Source of the DNA: Bacteroidota bacterium
GTDB lineage: Bacteria > Bacteroidota > Bacteroidia > B-17B0 > Aurantibacillaceae
Length of the DNA stretch: 56,128 nucleotides
Direction of reading: 5' to 3'
NCBI GenBank assembly: GCA_013816615.1
Contig: JACDED010000003.1
Span: forward strand, 25,794 to 81,921
Shown: piece by piece, positions 25,425-35,017 of the stretch
Numbering within the stretch: the first letter of the stretch is position 1
Layout of the letters: each line of letters begins with the position of its first letter
Program-made: the position numbers and the translations under genes
Notes under the pieces: generated by a model
Database searches by the model: none
Told to the model about the DNA's origin: nothing
What the model saw: only the letters and a program-made list of their open reading frames with translations

Positions 25425-27785
25425 ATGAACAAATTTACAGCTAAACTTATTGTAGGTCTTGCTTTATTTTGTAGTATTTTACGATCGCAGGTAAATGTAA
25501 ATGGTTATGTAAAGGATGCAAAAACAAACGATACTTTAATTGGCGCGATTGTAAGTGTTGATCAAAAAAAAGCCAGTGTTACCAATTTACACGGCTTTTT
25601 TGAATTAGATCTTAGTCCTGGCAGCTACACTTTTGTTTGTAACCTGGTGGGTTATAAAACTTTTAAAAAAGCTATTAGTGTTCAGGAAAACCAAACCGTT
25701 AAATTTAATATTTCGTTAGAAGATGCAAATACAGCACTTGATGAAGTGGTTGTTAGCGCTGGAAAGTTTGAACAAAAATTAAGTGATGTTACTGTAAGTA
25801 TGGATATTATAAAACCATCGTTAATTGAAAACAAGAATGTTACTAATTTAGATGTGATCATTAACCAGGTGCCGGGTGTTACCGTTGCAGATGGACAGGC
25901 GAGCATCCGTGGCGGTAGTGGGTTTAGTTACGGTGCGGGCAGTCGTGTGTTAATGCTGGTGGATGAAATGCCGATGATAAGTGCAGATGCCGGTGATATA
26001 AAATGGAATTATTTGCCCTTAGAAAATATTGAGCAGGTAGAAGTTATTAAAGGTGCTTCATCTGCTTTGTTTGGTTCAAGTGCTTTAAACGGTGTTATCA
26101 ATTTAAGAACCATCTACGCCAAAGATAAACCAATTACCAGTATCATTTCTTTTTTTGGAAGCTATGATGCCCCAAGTAAAACTTATAAATGGTGGAAGGG
26201 TACTACACAATTTCAAAAAGGAATTAATTTTTCGCACGCACAAAAAATTGACAATCTTGATTTTGTAGTTGGCGGACATATTTTTACCGATGATGGTTTT
26301 AGAATGTTAGAAACAGAAGATCGCCAGCGTTTTAATTGTAACTTAAGATATAATTTCAAAAAGGTTCCGGGCCTTGCTGTTGGTATAAATACAAATATGA
26401 TGAATACGCGCGGCGGGCTATTCTTCTTATGGCAAAATTATGATTCTGCTTACATTCCACAAGGCAGAACCATACAACGTTATAACAACGATCGTTTTAA
26501 TGTAGATCCTTTTGTGACTTATTTCTGGAAAAACAACAAGTTAAGTCTGCGCAACCGTTATTTTAAAACCGTTAACAGAAATGATAAAGGCCAGGGAAGT
26601 TATGCCGAATTATATTATAGCGAATTACAATATCAAAAGCATTTTGCAAATAATTTAATTTTAACTACAGGCGCTGTGTATATGGAACAACAAGTTCTTG
26701 GCGATTCTTTATACGGTAAACACAGCGGACAAAATATTGCAGGCTACATACAGGCAGATAAAAAATTCTTTAATAAGCTCACCGCCTCGGTTGGTTTAAG
26801 AGGTGAGTTTTACAAATTAGATACAGCAAAAACAAAAGGATATCTGGTTCCGGCTACAGGTGCTGTACCTTTACCATTTCAACCTGTTGCAAGAGTAGGG
26901 TTAAATTACCAGGCATTTGAGTATACTTTTTTCAGGGCATCTTTCGGCCAGGGATACAGGTTCCCAAGTGTTGCAGAAAAATTTGTAAGCACTTCGGTGA
27001 GTGCATTAAAGATCTACCCTAATCAATCCTTACAACCAGAACGCGGATACAGTGCCGAAATTGGGGTAAAACAAGGGTTTAAAGTTGCAGGGTTTAAAGG
27101 TCTTTTTGATGCTGCCGCTTTTTATACAAAATACAACAGCATGGTTGAGTTTGTTTTTGATATATATAAACCGGGAGGCGCTACCGGAATTTTTTACCAG
27201 GATATTAATTATGCAGGATTTAAATCACAAAATATTGGTGAAGCTCAAATTTCAGGTTACGAAGTTTCGGTTAATGGAACAGGTAAAATAGGGCCGATCA
27301 ATGTAAGCGTGTTCTCTGGTTATACATACATGAACCCCATTAATCCAAACTTTAATCCCGCGAAAGACACTTTGGGCTTGCCGGGAATAAATACATTAAA
27401 ATACAGAAATAAACATTTAATAAAAAGTGATATTCAACTTGATTATAAATTTATTTCCATCGGTTACAGCACTCGTTTTACAAGTAAGGTAGAAAATATT
27501 GACAGGCGCTTTACACAAAGCATTTTGCACGAATATAACGATCTTGCAAATGGTGTTAATTGGGATGAAGTAGATGCTACCTACATTTTGCCGGGATTAA
27601 ATAAAAATTTTGATGAGTTTCAAAAAAGTGTTTGGGTACATGATGCCCGCTTTTCTGTGAGCTTAAATAAATCTATAAAAATTTCTTTTATCGTTAATAA
27701 TTTTACTAACCAATCTTACCAGGCAAGGCCGGGTGATATGCGCGCGCCAACACAATATGTGGGCCAGCTTGCAATAAAACTTTAA
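25425..27785 (+). CDS. TonB-dependent outer-membrane receptor
   Basis: A 786-residue receptor with a signal peptide (1 to about 21) and an N-terminal carboxypeptidase-regulatory-like domain (about 24-108: NVNGYVKDAKTNDTLIGAIV...GYKTF). A TonB-box-like segment ALDEVVVSAGKFEQ precedes the plug (about 115-230), which carries VDEMPMISADAGD, VEVIKGASSALFGSSALNGV and INLRT. A 22-strand barrel follows, ending in an aromatic/aliphatic strand (VGQLAIKL). It takes up an unknown ligand using TonB energy. It is not a SusC: no SusD follows. The only partner is the EEP phosphoesterase 5 bp downstream, so an operon is likely. Confidence 0.93.
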   Translation: MNKFTAKLIVGLALFCSILRSQVNVNGYVKDAKTNDTLIGAIVSVDQKKASVTNLHGFFELDLSPGSYTFVCNLVGYKTFKKAISVQENQTVKFNISLEDANTALDEVVVSAGKFEQKLSDVTVSMDIIKPSLIENKNVTNLDVIINQVPGVTVADGQASIRGGSGFSYGAGSRVLMLVDEMPMISADAGDIKWNYLPLENIEQVEVIKGASSALFGSSALNGVINLRTIYAKDKPITSIISFFGSYDAPSKTYKWWKGTTQFQKGINFSHAQKIDNLDFVVGGHIFTDDGFRMLETEDRQRFNCNLRYNFKKVPGLAVGINTNMMNTRGGLFFLWQNYDSAYIPQGRTIQRYNNDRFNVDPFVTYFWKNNKLSLRNRYFKTVNRNDKGQGSYAELYYSELQYQKHFANNLILTTGAVYMEQQVLGDSLYGKHSGQNIAGYIQADKKFFNKLTASVGLRGEFYKLDTAKTKGYLVPATGAVPLPFQPVARVGLNYQAFEYTFFRASFGQGYRFPSVAEKFVSTSVSALKIYPNQSLQPERGYSAEIGVKQGFKVAGFKGLFDAAAFYTKYNSMVEFVFDIYKPGGATGIFYQDINYAGFKSQNIGEAQISGYEVSVNGTGKIGPINVSVFSGYTYMNPINPNFNPAKDTLGLPGINTLKYRNKHLIKSDIQLDYKFISIGYSTRFTSKVENIDRRFTQSILHEYNDLANGVNWDEVDATYILPGLNKNFDEFQKSVWVHDARFSVSLNKSIKISFIVNNFTNQSYQARPGDMRAPTQYVGQLAIKL

Positions 27786-27790
27786 CTATC

Positions 27791-28750
27791 ATGCAAAACA
27801 TCACCGTTGCCTTTTATAACGTAGAAAATTTTTTTGATACCATTGATGATCCTGAAACACAGGATGAAGAATTTCTTCCAACGTCCTTATCCGAATGGGA
27901 TGAAACAAAATATCTCAATAAGATAAAACGTGTTGCACAGGTTTTAGATTCAACGGTTGATGGAGTTAATTTGCCCGATGCGGTTGGCTTTTGTGAGGTG
28001 GAAAATAAAAACGTATTAAATGATCTTATTTTTAAAAGTAATTTAAAGACAAGAAAGTATATCAGTATTTGTTCAACCGGAATGGATACACGGGGGATAA
28101 ATGTTGGATTTATTTTTGATACATCTATTTTTGATCTCATGGATTCGGAAGAAATAAAGGTCGTTAATGATCTTTTACCTTATTACGCCACGCGAAATAT
28201 TTTACACATTACTTTAAAATTTAAAACAACAGGAGAGCCAATTCATTTTTTTGTAAATCATTGGCCGAGCCGTCGTGATGGTGAAATGGAAACCGAAGCT
28301 AAACGTATTTATGCAGCACAAATACTCAGAAATAAAATTAATGAGCTCCATCAAAAAGATCCGGAAGTAAAACTAATTATTATGGGTGACCTGAATGATA
28401 GTCCAAAAAGCAGGTCGATCGTAAGCGCCTTAATGGCGAACGGCTCACCAAAAAGTGGAAGCAGGGAATTATTTAATCCATACTTTGAATTATACACTCA
28501 GAAAAAAGGTTCTCATTATCGCCAGGGCGTTTGGGAATTATTTGATAATATTATTTTATCGCAGGGTTTTTTAAATGACGAGGGGTTACACTTTAAAAAA
28601 GGCAATGCATTTATTCATGATAAAGATTTTGTGCTTTTTAAAAACCATAGTACCGGCGAATTTAAACCGAACAGAACGTACGGCGATAACAATAAATACT
28701 TTAACGGCTTTAGCGATCATTTGGCAGTGTATGTAAAATTGGGGTATTAA
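27791..28750 (+). CDS. Endonuclease/exonuclease/phosphatase (EEP) family protein
   Basis: A 319-residue Mg-dependent phosphoesterase fold. Signatures in order are AFYNVENFFDTIDD near the N-terminus (metal-binding Asn/Glu), GFCEVENKNVL (catalytic Glu), HFFVNHWPSRRDGE, GDLNDSPKS (Asp/Asn) and the C-terminal SDHLAVYVKL (catalytic Asp-His). No signal peptide is visible, so it is probably cytosolic. The family includes nucleases, phosphatases and sphingomyelinases; the exact substrate cannot be read. The start is 5 bp after the receptor stop, a strong operon signal. Confidence 0.88.
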   Translation: MQNITVAFYNVENFFDTIDDPETQDEEFLPTSLSEWDETKYLNKIKRVAQVLDSTVDGVNLPDAVGFCEVENKNVLNDLIFKSNLKTRKYISICSTGMDTRGINVGFIFDTSIFDLMDSEEIKVVNDLLPYYATRNILHITLKFKTTGEPIHFFVNHWPSRRDGEMETEAKRIYAAQILRNKINELHQKDPEVKLIIMGDLNDSPKSRSIVSALMANGSPKSGSRELFNPYFELYTQKKGSHYRQGVWELFDNIILSQGFLNDEGLHFKKGNAFIHDKDFVLFKNHSTGEFKPNRTYGDNNKYFNGFSDHLAVYVKLGY

Positions 28751-28845
28751 CGCTTCGACAAGCTCAGCGACCCTGGACATTGAGCCGGAATCTCAGCACT
28801 AGCATATAAAGGTACTGAGACCCCTGAATCAAGTTCAGGGTGACG
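28751..28845. repeat. Composite intergenic repeat with three hairpins
   Basis: Between converging genes. It starts with CTTCGACAAGCTCAGCG (same family as 24221-24234). GCTCA/TGAGC can pair at the left, TCTCAG (28791-28796) pairs with CTGAGA (28815-28820), and CCCTGAA (28822-28828) pairs with TTCAGGG (28834-28840). These units look like the 'cttcgacaagctcag' and 'cctgaatcaagttcagg' dispersed repeats I associate with Bacteroidota intergenic DNA (not searched). No classical T-tract terminator is present. Confidence 0.65.
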
Positions 28846-28853
28846 GCAAATAA

Positions 28854-31679
28854 TTACTTGCTCAACATAACAAACGCGCTCCAGTAAAATGGTTCTTTGT
28901 ACTTTATTTTTAATTGTTTGATCGCATCCGAAAAAGCCTGTTGTTTGTTTCCGCTTTTTGCATAGTTGTTATAGAATAAGGTCATAAGTTCCATTGTAGC
29001 AGCATCGCTCACACTCCACAAGCTCATAATAATACTTTTTGCGCCTGCAATTAAAAATGCGCGTTGTAAACCGTACACTCCTTCGCCCTGCTTAACACTT
29101 CCTAAACCGGTTTCACAAGCGCTCAATACAACAAGATCTGTTTTATCTAAATTTAAACTCATAGCTTCATACGCCGTTAAAATCCCATTCTCACTATTTG
29201 GTGAAGGATGAAAATTTTCATCAAACACATTTTCGCAGTTTGCTAAAAGCACACCACTTCTTAATAACGGATTTTCTTTTGCCGCAGAAACGTCCACGCC
29301 TAAAATTTTTGAAGTTTCTACCTGGCTTAGATCGGATAAAAAATAACCATGCGTTGCAATATGTAAAATACTTGGTGAATTAATCTCTTTTACCTTTGCT
29401 TCGGTAGCGCTTGCGCCAAATAAAGCAGTTGCTTTAACTTTATGCGTTGTTAAGAGTTTTGTAATGTTCTTTACTTCAAGTTCTGTTCCGGGTAATTGTG
29501 CTACAACGCCGTTAGTACCGTATTGCGGGTTACCAATTAAAAAAGCAGTAACCGGTTTTACAGAAGCGCTTTCGGTTTGTTTAATACTGATAATATCTTT
29601 TGTATTACCTGTAAATTGCAACGAATATTTATCTACTAAATATTTTCCTGCACCATCTTTTAAAGCATTGATACTTAATTGATGATAAGCTCCATCTAAC
29701 GACAAATATATTTTTGAAATTCCGGTTAATTGTTCGTCTAATGCTTTCCATGTTATGGCATAAGCATCATTCTCAGGTTTTTGATCAATCGTTTTTTCTC
29801 TAAAAACGCCAATAGCATCGTTAATGTTTTTTACATCTCCAAGACTTATTATTTTAAGGTCCGTTGCTGTTAAAACCAAAGCAATGTATTCGCCATTATT
29901 GGTAAACCCATTTTTATATTCATTTAATTCTAAAACTTCAATGGCCGCTTCTCCAGGTTTTAATTGTTTTTGTATTGTTTCATAGGTAACGGTTTGCTCT
30001 GTGGCGCTTTCTTTAAACAAAGCACTTTTTTGAGATAATTCCCGCTCCAATTCATCGGCCCTTCTTTTTAAACTATCAACATTTACATGTTCCTGAACTA
30101 ATTCTTCTTTACTTAACTGGTAGGCCTGGTTTAAATTTTCTTTTGTATCCAACCATTGGTTGTAGGTTGTTTTTAAAGATTCATCTCCGCTTGAAGAAAT
30201 AATGTTCCTGATCTTAGATGAGTTGCTTAATAAAAAACCTTTGGTATTAATTACCGTATTGTATAATTGCTGTGCAAGATCGGCGCTGGTTTTATTATTA
30301 GCGTATGCGAATGCATAAAAACGCTGTAAACGGTTATTTGTTTTTTCCCAATACAGGGTTTTTTCATTGTCGTTTAAGGTATTAAAGAACGTATTAATAT
30401 AATTTAATGTGTTATCAATTACAATTTTATAATTTGTTTTTGTATCTGCAATTTTGCCATTTTCCCATTGTGCTAATGCAAGGTCTTCCAGAGCCTGGAT
30501 ATAATTTGGATGCGTTTCGCCATAAATTGTTTTTTTCTTTTCAGTTACTTTTAACATTAACTCTAATGCCTTTGCCGAATTATTGTTAAATCGGTAAAAA
30601 TTAGCAAGCTCTTGTTGTGTTGAAACTGTGGCCGGGTTGCTTTCGCCAAGCTTGCGCTTATTTATATCATAAGCGCTTTGTAATAATTTTTCAACTTCGC
30701 CGTTCTTGCCCATTTCCATATATAATTGTGCAAGTCCTTTTTTAAGGTGAGCCAGATCAGGATGCGCTCCTAATTTTTTTTCTTTTACTTCAATGGCTTT
30801 CAAATATAATTTTTCTGCGTCGTCATATTTTTTTTCAAAACGATAAATGTTGGCTAAATTAATTTGTAGTTTAATAAAATTACTTGAGTTGTCTTTTAAA
30901 ATAGACGAAGCCTCAGAAATACTTGTATTCATTTGACTTTCGGCATCTTTTAATTTATTCATATCTAAATAGGTCATTGCAAGATTATTGCAAATAAGTG
31001 CTTTTGCCAAGGCATCGTTTTGTATTTTGGCAATTTCAAGCGCTTTTTTAAAATCTGCTTCCGCTTCCGTATAAAAACCTGTCTCTTTTTTCAATACAGC
31101 ATTATTATTTATCGAAACTATTAACATGCCCTTATTGCTACTACTCTCGCGGAGCTTTATGGCATCTTCGTTATAAGTTTTTGCTTTTGAATAACGCCCG
31201 CGTGATTGATAAAGCAATCCTAAGTCGCTAACAGTTTGCCCATAATTATCTGTTGATTTTTTTCCATCTTCTTCGTATAAAACTTTTGCAAGTTTAAAAC
31301 TTTGTTCAGCCATACTAAATTTATTGCTTGCCATTAAAATCTCACCATTCTTTAAATTAGTGTAAGCTCTTTCTTCAATCGTTTTTTCTTCATTATTTGC
31401 AAATTTTGCGGCACTTGTCAGATTGCTGTTAAAGGCCCCGCCCTTTTCATCGGCCTCAAAAACGCCGCTGTTATCTAAAAAAGAAATAGCATAATTAAAA
31501 TTACTTGCATCGTATTCATTCTGATGCTTTTCCCAGCTTTCAGTGGTTTTTTCGCGCACTTTTGCTTTTGCTTTATCTTTTGCCTGGTTAGCCTTATCTT
31601 TCATAAAGCCGCCTAATTGCGCAAAGCCACTTAAGCTAAACACGATCGATAAAACTGCAACGTAAATATTCTTCTTCAT
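28854..31679 (-). CDS. Exported TPR-CHAT (caspase-like) protein
   Basis: A 941-residue protein from the ATG at 31679, which begins directly with a signal peptide (MKKNIYVAVLSIVFSLSGFAQ); an ATG 12 bp further upstream is less fitting. After a short amphipathic region rich in Lys/Ala come about ten tetratricopeptide repeats (about 100-420), a helical linker (about 430-560) and a C-terminal CHAT domain (about 630-941). The CHAT dyad is visible: His in LHIATHGYFLS and Cys in VVLSACETGLG, followed by GEGVYGLQRAFLIAGAKSI. CHAT proteins are clan CD peptidases, usually cytosolic. An export signal places this one in the periplasm or at the surface. Target and trigger are unknown. Confidence 0.88.
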   Translation of the reverse strand: MKKNIYVAVLSIVFSLSGFAQLGGFMKDKANQAKDKAKAKVREKTTESWEKHQNEYDASNFNYAISFLDNSGVFEADEKGGAFNSNLTSAAKFANNEEKTIEERAYTNLKNGEILMASNKFSMAEQSFKLAKVLYEEDGKKSTDNYGQTVSDLGLLYQSRGRYSKAKTYNEDAIKLRESSSNKGMLIVSINNNAVLKKETGFYTEAEADFKKALEIAKIQNDALAKALICNNLAMTYLDMNKLKDAESQMNTSISEASSILKDNSSNFIKLQINLANIYRFEKKYDDAEKLYLKAIEVKEKKLGAHPDLAHLKKGLAQLYMEMGKNGEVEKLLQSAYDINKRKLGESNPATVSTQQELANFYRFNNNSAKALELMLKVTEKKKTIYGETHPNYIQALEDLALAQWENGKIADTKTNYKIVIDNTLNYINTFFNTLNDNEKTLYWEKTNNRLQRFYAFAYANNKTSADLAQQLYNTVINTKGFLLSNSSKIRNIISSSGDESLKTTYNQWLDTKENLNQAYQLSKEELVQEHVNVDSLKRRADELERELSQKSALFKESATEQTVTYETIQKQLKPGEAAIEVLELNEYKNGFTNNGEYIALVLTATDLKIISLGDVKNINDAIGVFREKTIDQKPENDAYAITWKALDEQLTGISKIYLSLDGAYHQLSINALKDGAGKYLVDKYSLQFTGNTKDIISIKQTESASVKPVTAFLIGNPQYGTNGVVAQLPGTELEVKNITKLLTTHKVKATALFGASATEAKVKEINSPSILHIATHGYFLSDLSQVETSKILGVDVSAAKENPLLRSGVLLANCENVFDENFHPSPNSENGILTAYEAMSLNLDKTDLVVLSACETGLGSVKQGEGVYGLQRAFLIAGAKSIIMSLWSVSDAATMELMTLFYNNYAKSGNKQQAFSDAIKQLKIKYKEPFYWSAFVMLSK

Positions 31680-31803
31680 TTCTAAATACATTTAGAGTTT
31701 AAAATTAGGAAATTATCCCGCATTTATAAGCATTTTAGCATTGAGAACTTATTTTTTAATATTTTAAATATTATTTTATATTTAGTGTTTAAATCTCTAA
31801 AGC

Positions 31804-32859
31804 ATGAAACACAATTATTTATTGATCTTCCTGGTTTTGTTTTTGGTAAATGTGCAGGCGCAGGATACAGTGAAAGTAGCAACCAATTTAACTCCTGAAC
31901 AAATTGCAGAGCAGGATTATAACAGTGGACTTGCTGCACTTAAAAAAAATGAATGTGCGGCGGCTGTTGAATTGTTTAACAAATCTTTAACCGCAAAGCC
32001 TAATTTTGATAAAGCTCTTGCCAATAGAGCCATTGCGTATATCCATTTAAAAAAGCATACTGAAGCGTTAGCTGATATAAACAGCGCCATTTTATTGAAC
32101 GCGCAAAACCCTGAATTTTATTTTAATAAAAGCCTGATCTTTTATGATCTCAACCAAAAGGATAGTCAAACTGTTGCTTTGGATAATTGTTTAAGAATAA
32201 ACCCTGCACATGTTGAAGGTTGTTATTACAAGGGTATCTCTCTTTACGATTCAAAAGACTATGATAAATCTTTAGAATTTTTTACAAAAGCAATTACCGC
32301 CAATCCAAATTATGTGTATGCTTATAATGATCGCGCAAGTACCAAACGTGCTAAAAATGATTATGCCGGCGCAATAGCAGATTATGAAAAAGCGATTAGC
32401 CTTGATAATTCTTTAGTTTTTATTCATAATAATTTAGGTTCTGCGTATCGCTTAAATAAGAATTATGCAAAAGCTGTTGAGGCGTACACAAAAGCACTGC
32501 AGGCTAATCCAAACTATTTGGTTGCCTTAAACAACCGCGGCTCTGCAAATTTTGAGAACAATAATCTTAAAGCGGCGCAAACAGATTTTGAAGATGTATT
32601 AAAAAAAGATCCTAAAAATGCTTTTGCTTACAACAACCTTTCTTCAATAGCTATAAAAAACAAGGATTATAAAAAAGCGAAAGATATGGCCAGCCAATCC
32701 ATTGCAAACGATCCAAATAACGGACCGGCCTATTACAACCGTGGTATTGCGCGCCAAATGCTTCGCGAAGAAGCTGATTGCTGCAGCGATTGGAAAAAAG
32801 CCTATGAGCTTGGTGTTAGTAACGCCAAAAATTTTATTAACGCTTCTTGCTTAGACTAA
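31804..32859 (+). CDS. Secreted tetratricopeptide-repeat protein
   Basis: A 351-residue protein with a signal peptide (1 to about 20, ending VQAQ) and about eight consecutive TPR units filling residues 35-340. The repeats carry the usual W/Y...G...Y...A...F...A..P pattern, for example AYNDRASTKRAKNDYAGAI and ALNNRGSANFENNNLKAA. It should act as a scaffold outside the inner membrane. The PorE-like gene begins 14 bp after its stop, so the two are probably cotranscribed. The CHAT gene is divergent from it, 124 bp away, and also carries TPRs. No specific family beyond TPR. Confidence 0.82.
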   Translation: MKHNYLLIFLVLFLVNVQAQDTVKVATNLTPEQIAEQDYNSGLAALKKNECAAAVELFNKSLTAKPNFDKALANRAIAYIHLKKHTEALADINSAILLNAQNPEFYFNKSLIFYDLNQKDSQTVALDNCLRINPAHVEGCYYKGISLYDSKDYDKSLEFFTKAITANPNYVYAYNDRASTKRAKNDYAGAIADYEKAISLDNSLVFIHNNLGSAYRLNKNYAKAVEAYTKALQANPNYLVALNNRGSANFENNNLKAAQTDFEDVLKKDPKNAFAYNNLSSIAIKNKDYKKAKDMASQSIANDPNNGPAYYNRGIARQMLREEADCCSDWKKAYELGVSNAKNFINASCLD

Positions 32860-32873
32860 TTTATTCGAAGACT

Positions 32874-35012
32874 ATGAAAAAACTATTATTCGCTATAACA
32901 TTTATTTATTTTTCTTTTTTATCATTTTCTCAATCTATAGAATTTGAGAAAGATAATTTTCCCGGCAAGAAAGATGAAATGAAAGTTGCCCGTAAGCAAT
33001 TAGATATTGGAACGGAGTTTTATATGCAGGGACGAAAAGAGTTTGAAGATTTTAAAAAGTCTTATGCCTCTGAACACCGATACTATCCTGTAAGTCATTA
33101 TGATTATCAAAAGGCAGGGTATCAAAATTTTAGAGATGCTCTGGCACCTTTATCAACGGCACAAACATTTAATCCAAAAAATGCACGGTTGAATTATATG
33201 CTTGGCTTTATTGCTTTTATTACAGATCCCTCAGCCCCGCAAACCTTAACTTATTTTGAAACTGCGTATAAATTAGATCCTTTAGCAGAAGAAGATATGG
33301 CGTTTTGGCTGGCCTGGAGCTATCATTTAAATAGCCGTTGGGACGATGCCATTAAGCATTACCAGATATGTCTTCAGCAGGGCAAAAAAAACGCAATGGA
33401 AGCAGAAGACATTACTAAAAAAATTGCAGAATGCAACAGTGGTAAAAAATTAAGCTCAAGCCCTGAACGTGTTTTTGTAGATAACCTTGGGTCAAGCATT
33501 AATACAGCTTTTCCCGAGTATGGGCCTTCAATTTCTGCAGATGAGGAAAATATTATTTTTACTGCAAGAAGAGACAATTCTACCGGTGGCAAACGCGATG
33601 AAAATGACAACGGTTATTATGAAGATGTTTATTCCTCAATAAAATTAAATGGTAAATGGCAGGCATCTAAACTTTTAAGTAAAAATGTAAATACAGAGAA
33701 TCATGATGCCGCTGCAGGTCTTTCTTCTGATGGTAGTAAACTTTATGTTTACAGGCATTCAGGAAAAGACGGTGGCGACCTTTATGAAAGCGTTTTATTT
33801 GGTGCGGATTGGGAAGAACCAATTCACATGAATAAATACATTAACACAAAATACCACGAGTCAAGCGTGAGCTTAAGCTTTGATGGCAAGCGTTTGTATT
33901 TTGTAAGTGATAAAGAATCAGGAATTGGTGACAGAGATATTTATTACAGCGATATGGATGTTAAAGGCGAATGGGGTGCTGCAAAAAACATTGGCCCTGT
34001 AGTAAACACAAAATATGGAGATGAAGCAGTGTTCATGCATCCTGATGGTGTGACTTTATACTTTAGCAGCAAAGGCCATAACTCAATGGGGGGTTATGAT
34101 ATTTTTAAATCTACTTTGGTGAATGGAGTTTGGGGTATGCCTGAAAATCTTGGTTACCCAATTAACGGGCCGGACGATGATGTGTTTTTTGTAGTGAGTG
34201 GTAGTGGCAGCCGCGCGTATTTTGCTTCTTCAAAAACAGGAGGCTTTGGTGAAAAAGATATTTACAAGATCACTTTCTTAGGGCCTGAAAAAGCTCCGCT
34301 TTTAAATACTCAGGATCAGTTAATGGCAATGGCCGCAAACCCTGTAAGTAACTTAAAAGTTGAGAATGCTGTTGAAGTTGCTTCTGCAAAATTAACCATC
34401 TTAAAAGGTGTTGTTACTGATGCAAAAACAACACAGCCCTTAGAATCTTCTATTGATTTGATCGATAACGATAAGAACGTTGTACTGGCAACATTTAAAT
34501 CAAACAGCAGCACAGGAAAATATTTGGTGACCTTACCAAGTGGAAAAAATTATGGTATTGCCGTAAAACGCGATGGTTATTTATTTCATTCAGAGAATTT
34601 CAACATTCCTGATAATGCAGCTTTCCAGGAGTTTACAAAAGATGTTGCGTTAAAGAAAATAGAAATTGGAAGTACGATCGTTTTACGTAATATCTTTTTT
34701 GATTTTGATAAAGCAACTATTCGTCCTGAATCTGCAAATGAGCTCGAGCGTTTAATTAAATTATTAAATGATAATCCTTCATTGAAAATAGAATTAGGAA
34801 GTCATACCGATAGTAAAGGTTCTGATGATTACAACTGGAAATTAAGTGAGAGCCGTTCAAAATCTGTTGTTGATTATTTGATTGGCAAAGGCATTGGTAC
34901 TGCGCGTTTGGTTGCAAAAGGTTATGGTGAAACAAAACCTATTGATACAAACGAAACAGATGAGGGCCGCCAGAACAATCGTAGAACAGAGTTTAAGATC
35001 TTAGAGAAATAA
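32874..35012 (+). CDS. PorE-like TPR/PD40/CRD/OmpA protein
   Basis: A 712-residue exported protein from the ATG at 32874; an in-frame start at 32847 would put nine non-signal residues before the signal peptide (MKKLLFAITFIYFSFLSFSQ). Domains in order are a helical TPR-like region (about 30-185), a PD40 beta-propeller (about 205-450) with blades such as YFVSDKESGIGDRDIYYSD, a carboxypeptidase-regulatory-like fold (about 505-590) and an OmpA peptidoglycan-binding domain (about 600-712: FFDFDKATIRPES, ELGSHTDSKG, GRQNNRRTEF). This is the architecture known for the T9SS component PorE. I infer a T9SS or cell-envelope anchor role, but a paralogue at 46672 shows the architecture is not unique. Confidence 0.82.
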   Translation: MKKLLFAITFIYFSFLSFSQSIEFEKDNFPGKKDEMKVARKQLDIGTEFYMQGRKEFEDFKKSYASEHRYYPVSHYDYQKAGYQNFRDALAPLSTAQTFNPKNARLNYMLGFIAFITDPSAPQTLTYFETAYKLDPLAEEDMAFWLAWSYHLNSRWDDAIKHYQICLQQGKKNAMEAEDITKKIAECNSGKKLSSSPERVFVDNLGSSINTAFPEYGPSISADEENIIFTARRDNSTGGKRDENDNGYYEDVYSSIKLNGKWQASKLLSKNVNTENHDAAAGLSSDGSKLYVYRHSGKDGGDLYESVLFGADWEEPIHMNKYINTKYHESSVSLSFDGKRLYFVSDKESGIGDRDIYYSDMDVKGEWGAAKNIGPVVNTKYGDEAVFMHPDGVTLYFSSKGHNSMGGYDIFKSTLVNGVWGMPENLGYPINGPDDDVFFVVSGSGSRAYFASSKTGGFGEKDIYKITFLGPEKAPLLNTQDQLMAMAANPVSNLKVENAVEVASAKLTILKGVVTDAKTTQPLESSIDLIDNDKNVVLATFKSNSSTGKYLVTLPSGKNYGIAVKRDGYLFHSENFNIPDNAAFQEFTKDVALKKIEIGSTIVLRNIFFDFDKATIRPESANELERLIKLLNDNPSLKIELGSHTDSKGSDDYNWKLSESRSKSVVDYLIGKGIGTARLVAKGYGETKPIDTNETDEGRQNNRRTEFKILEK

Positions 35013-35017
35013 TTTGA

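Noticed and set aside
31724-31939. Minus-strand open frame of 71 codons at the start of the TPR gene
   Set aside because: It overlaps the signal peptide and first repeats of a clear TPR protein in antisense and has no recognisable features.
28854-35012. CHAT-TPR neighbourhood as a CRISPR type III-E or other defence island
   Set aside because: No Cas, nuclease, reverse transcriptase or adaptor genes are present, and the CHAT protein has an export signal.
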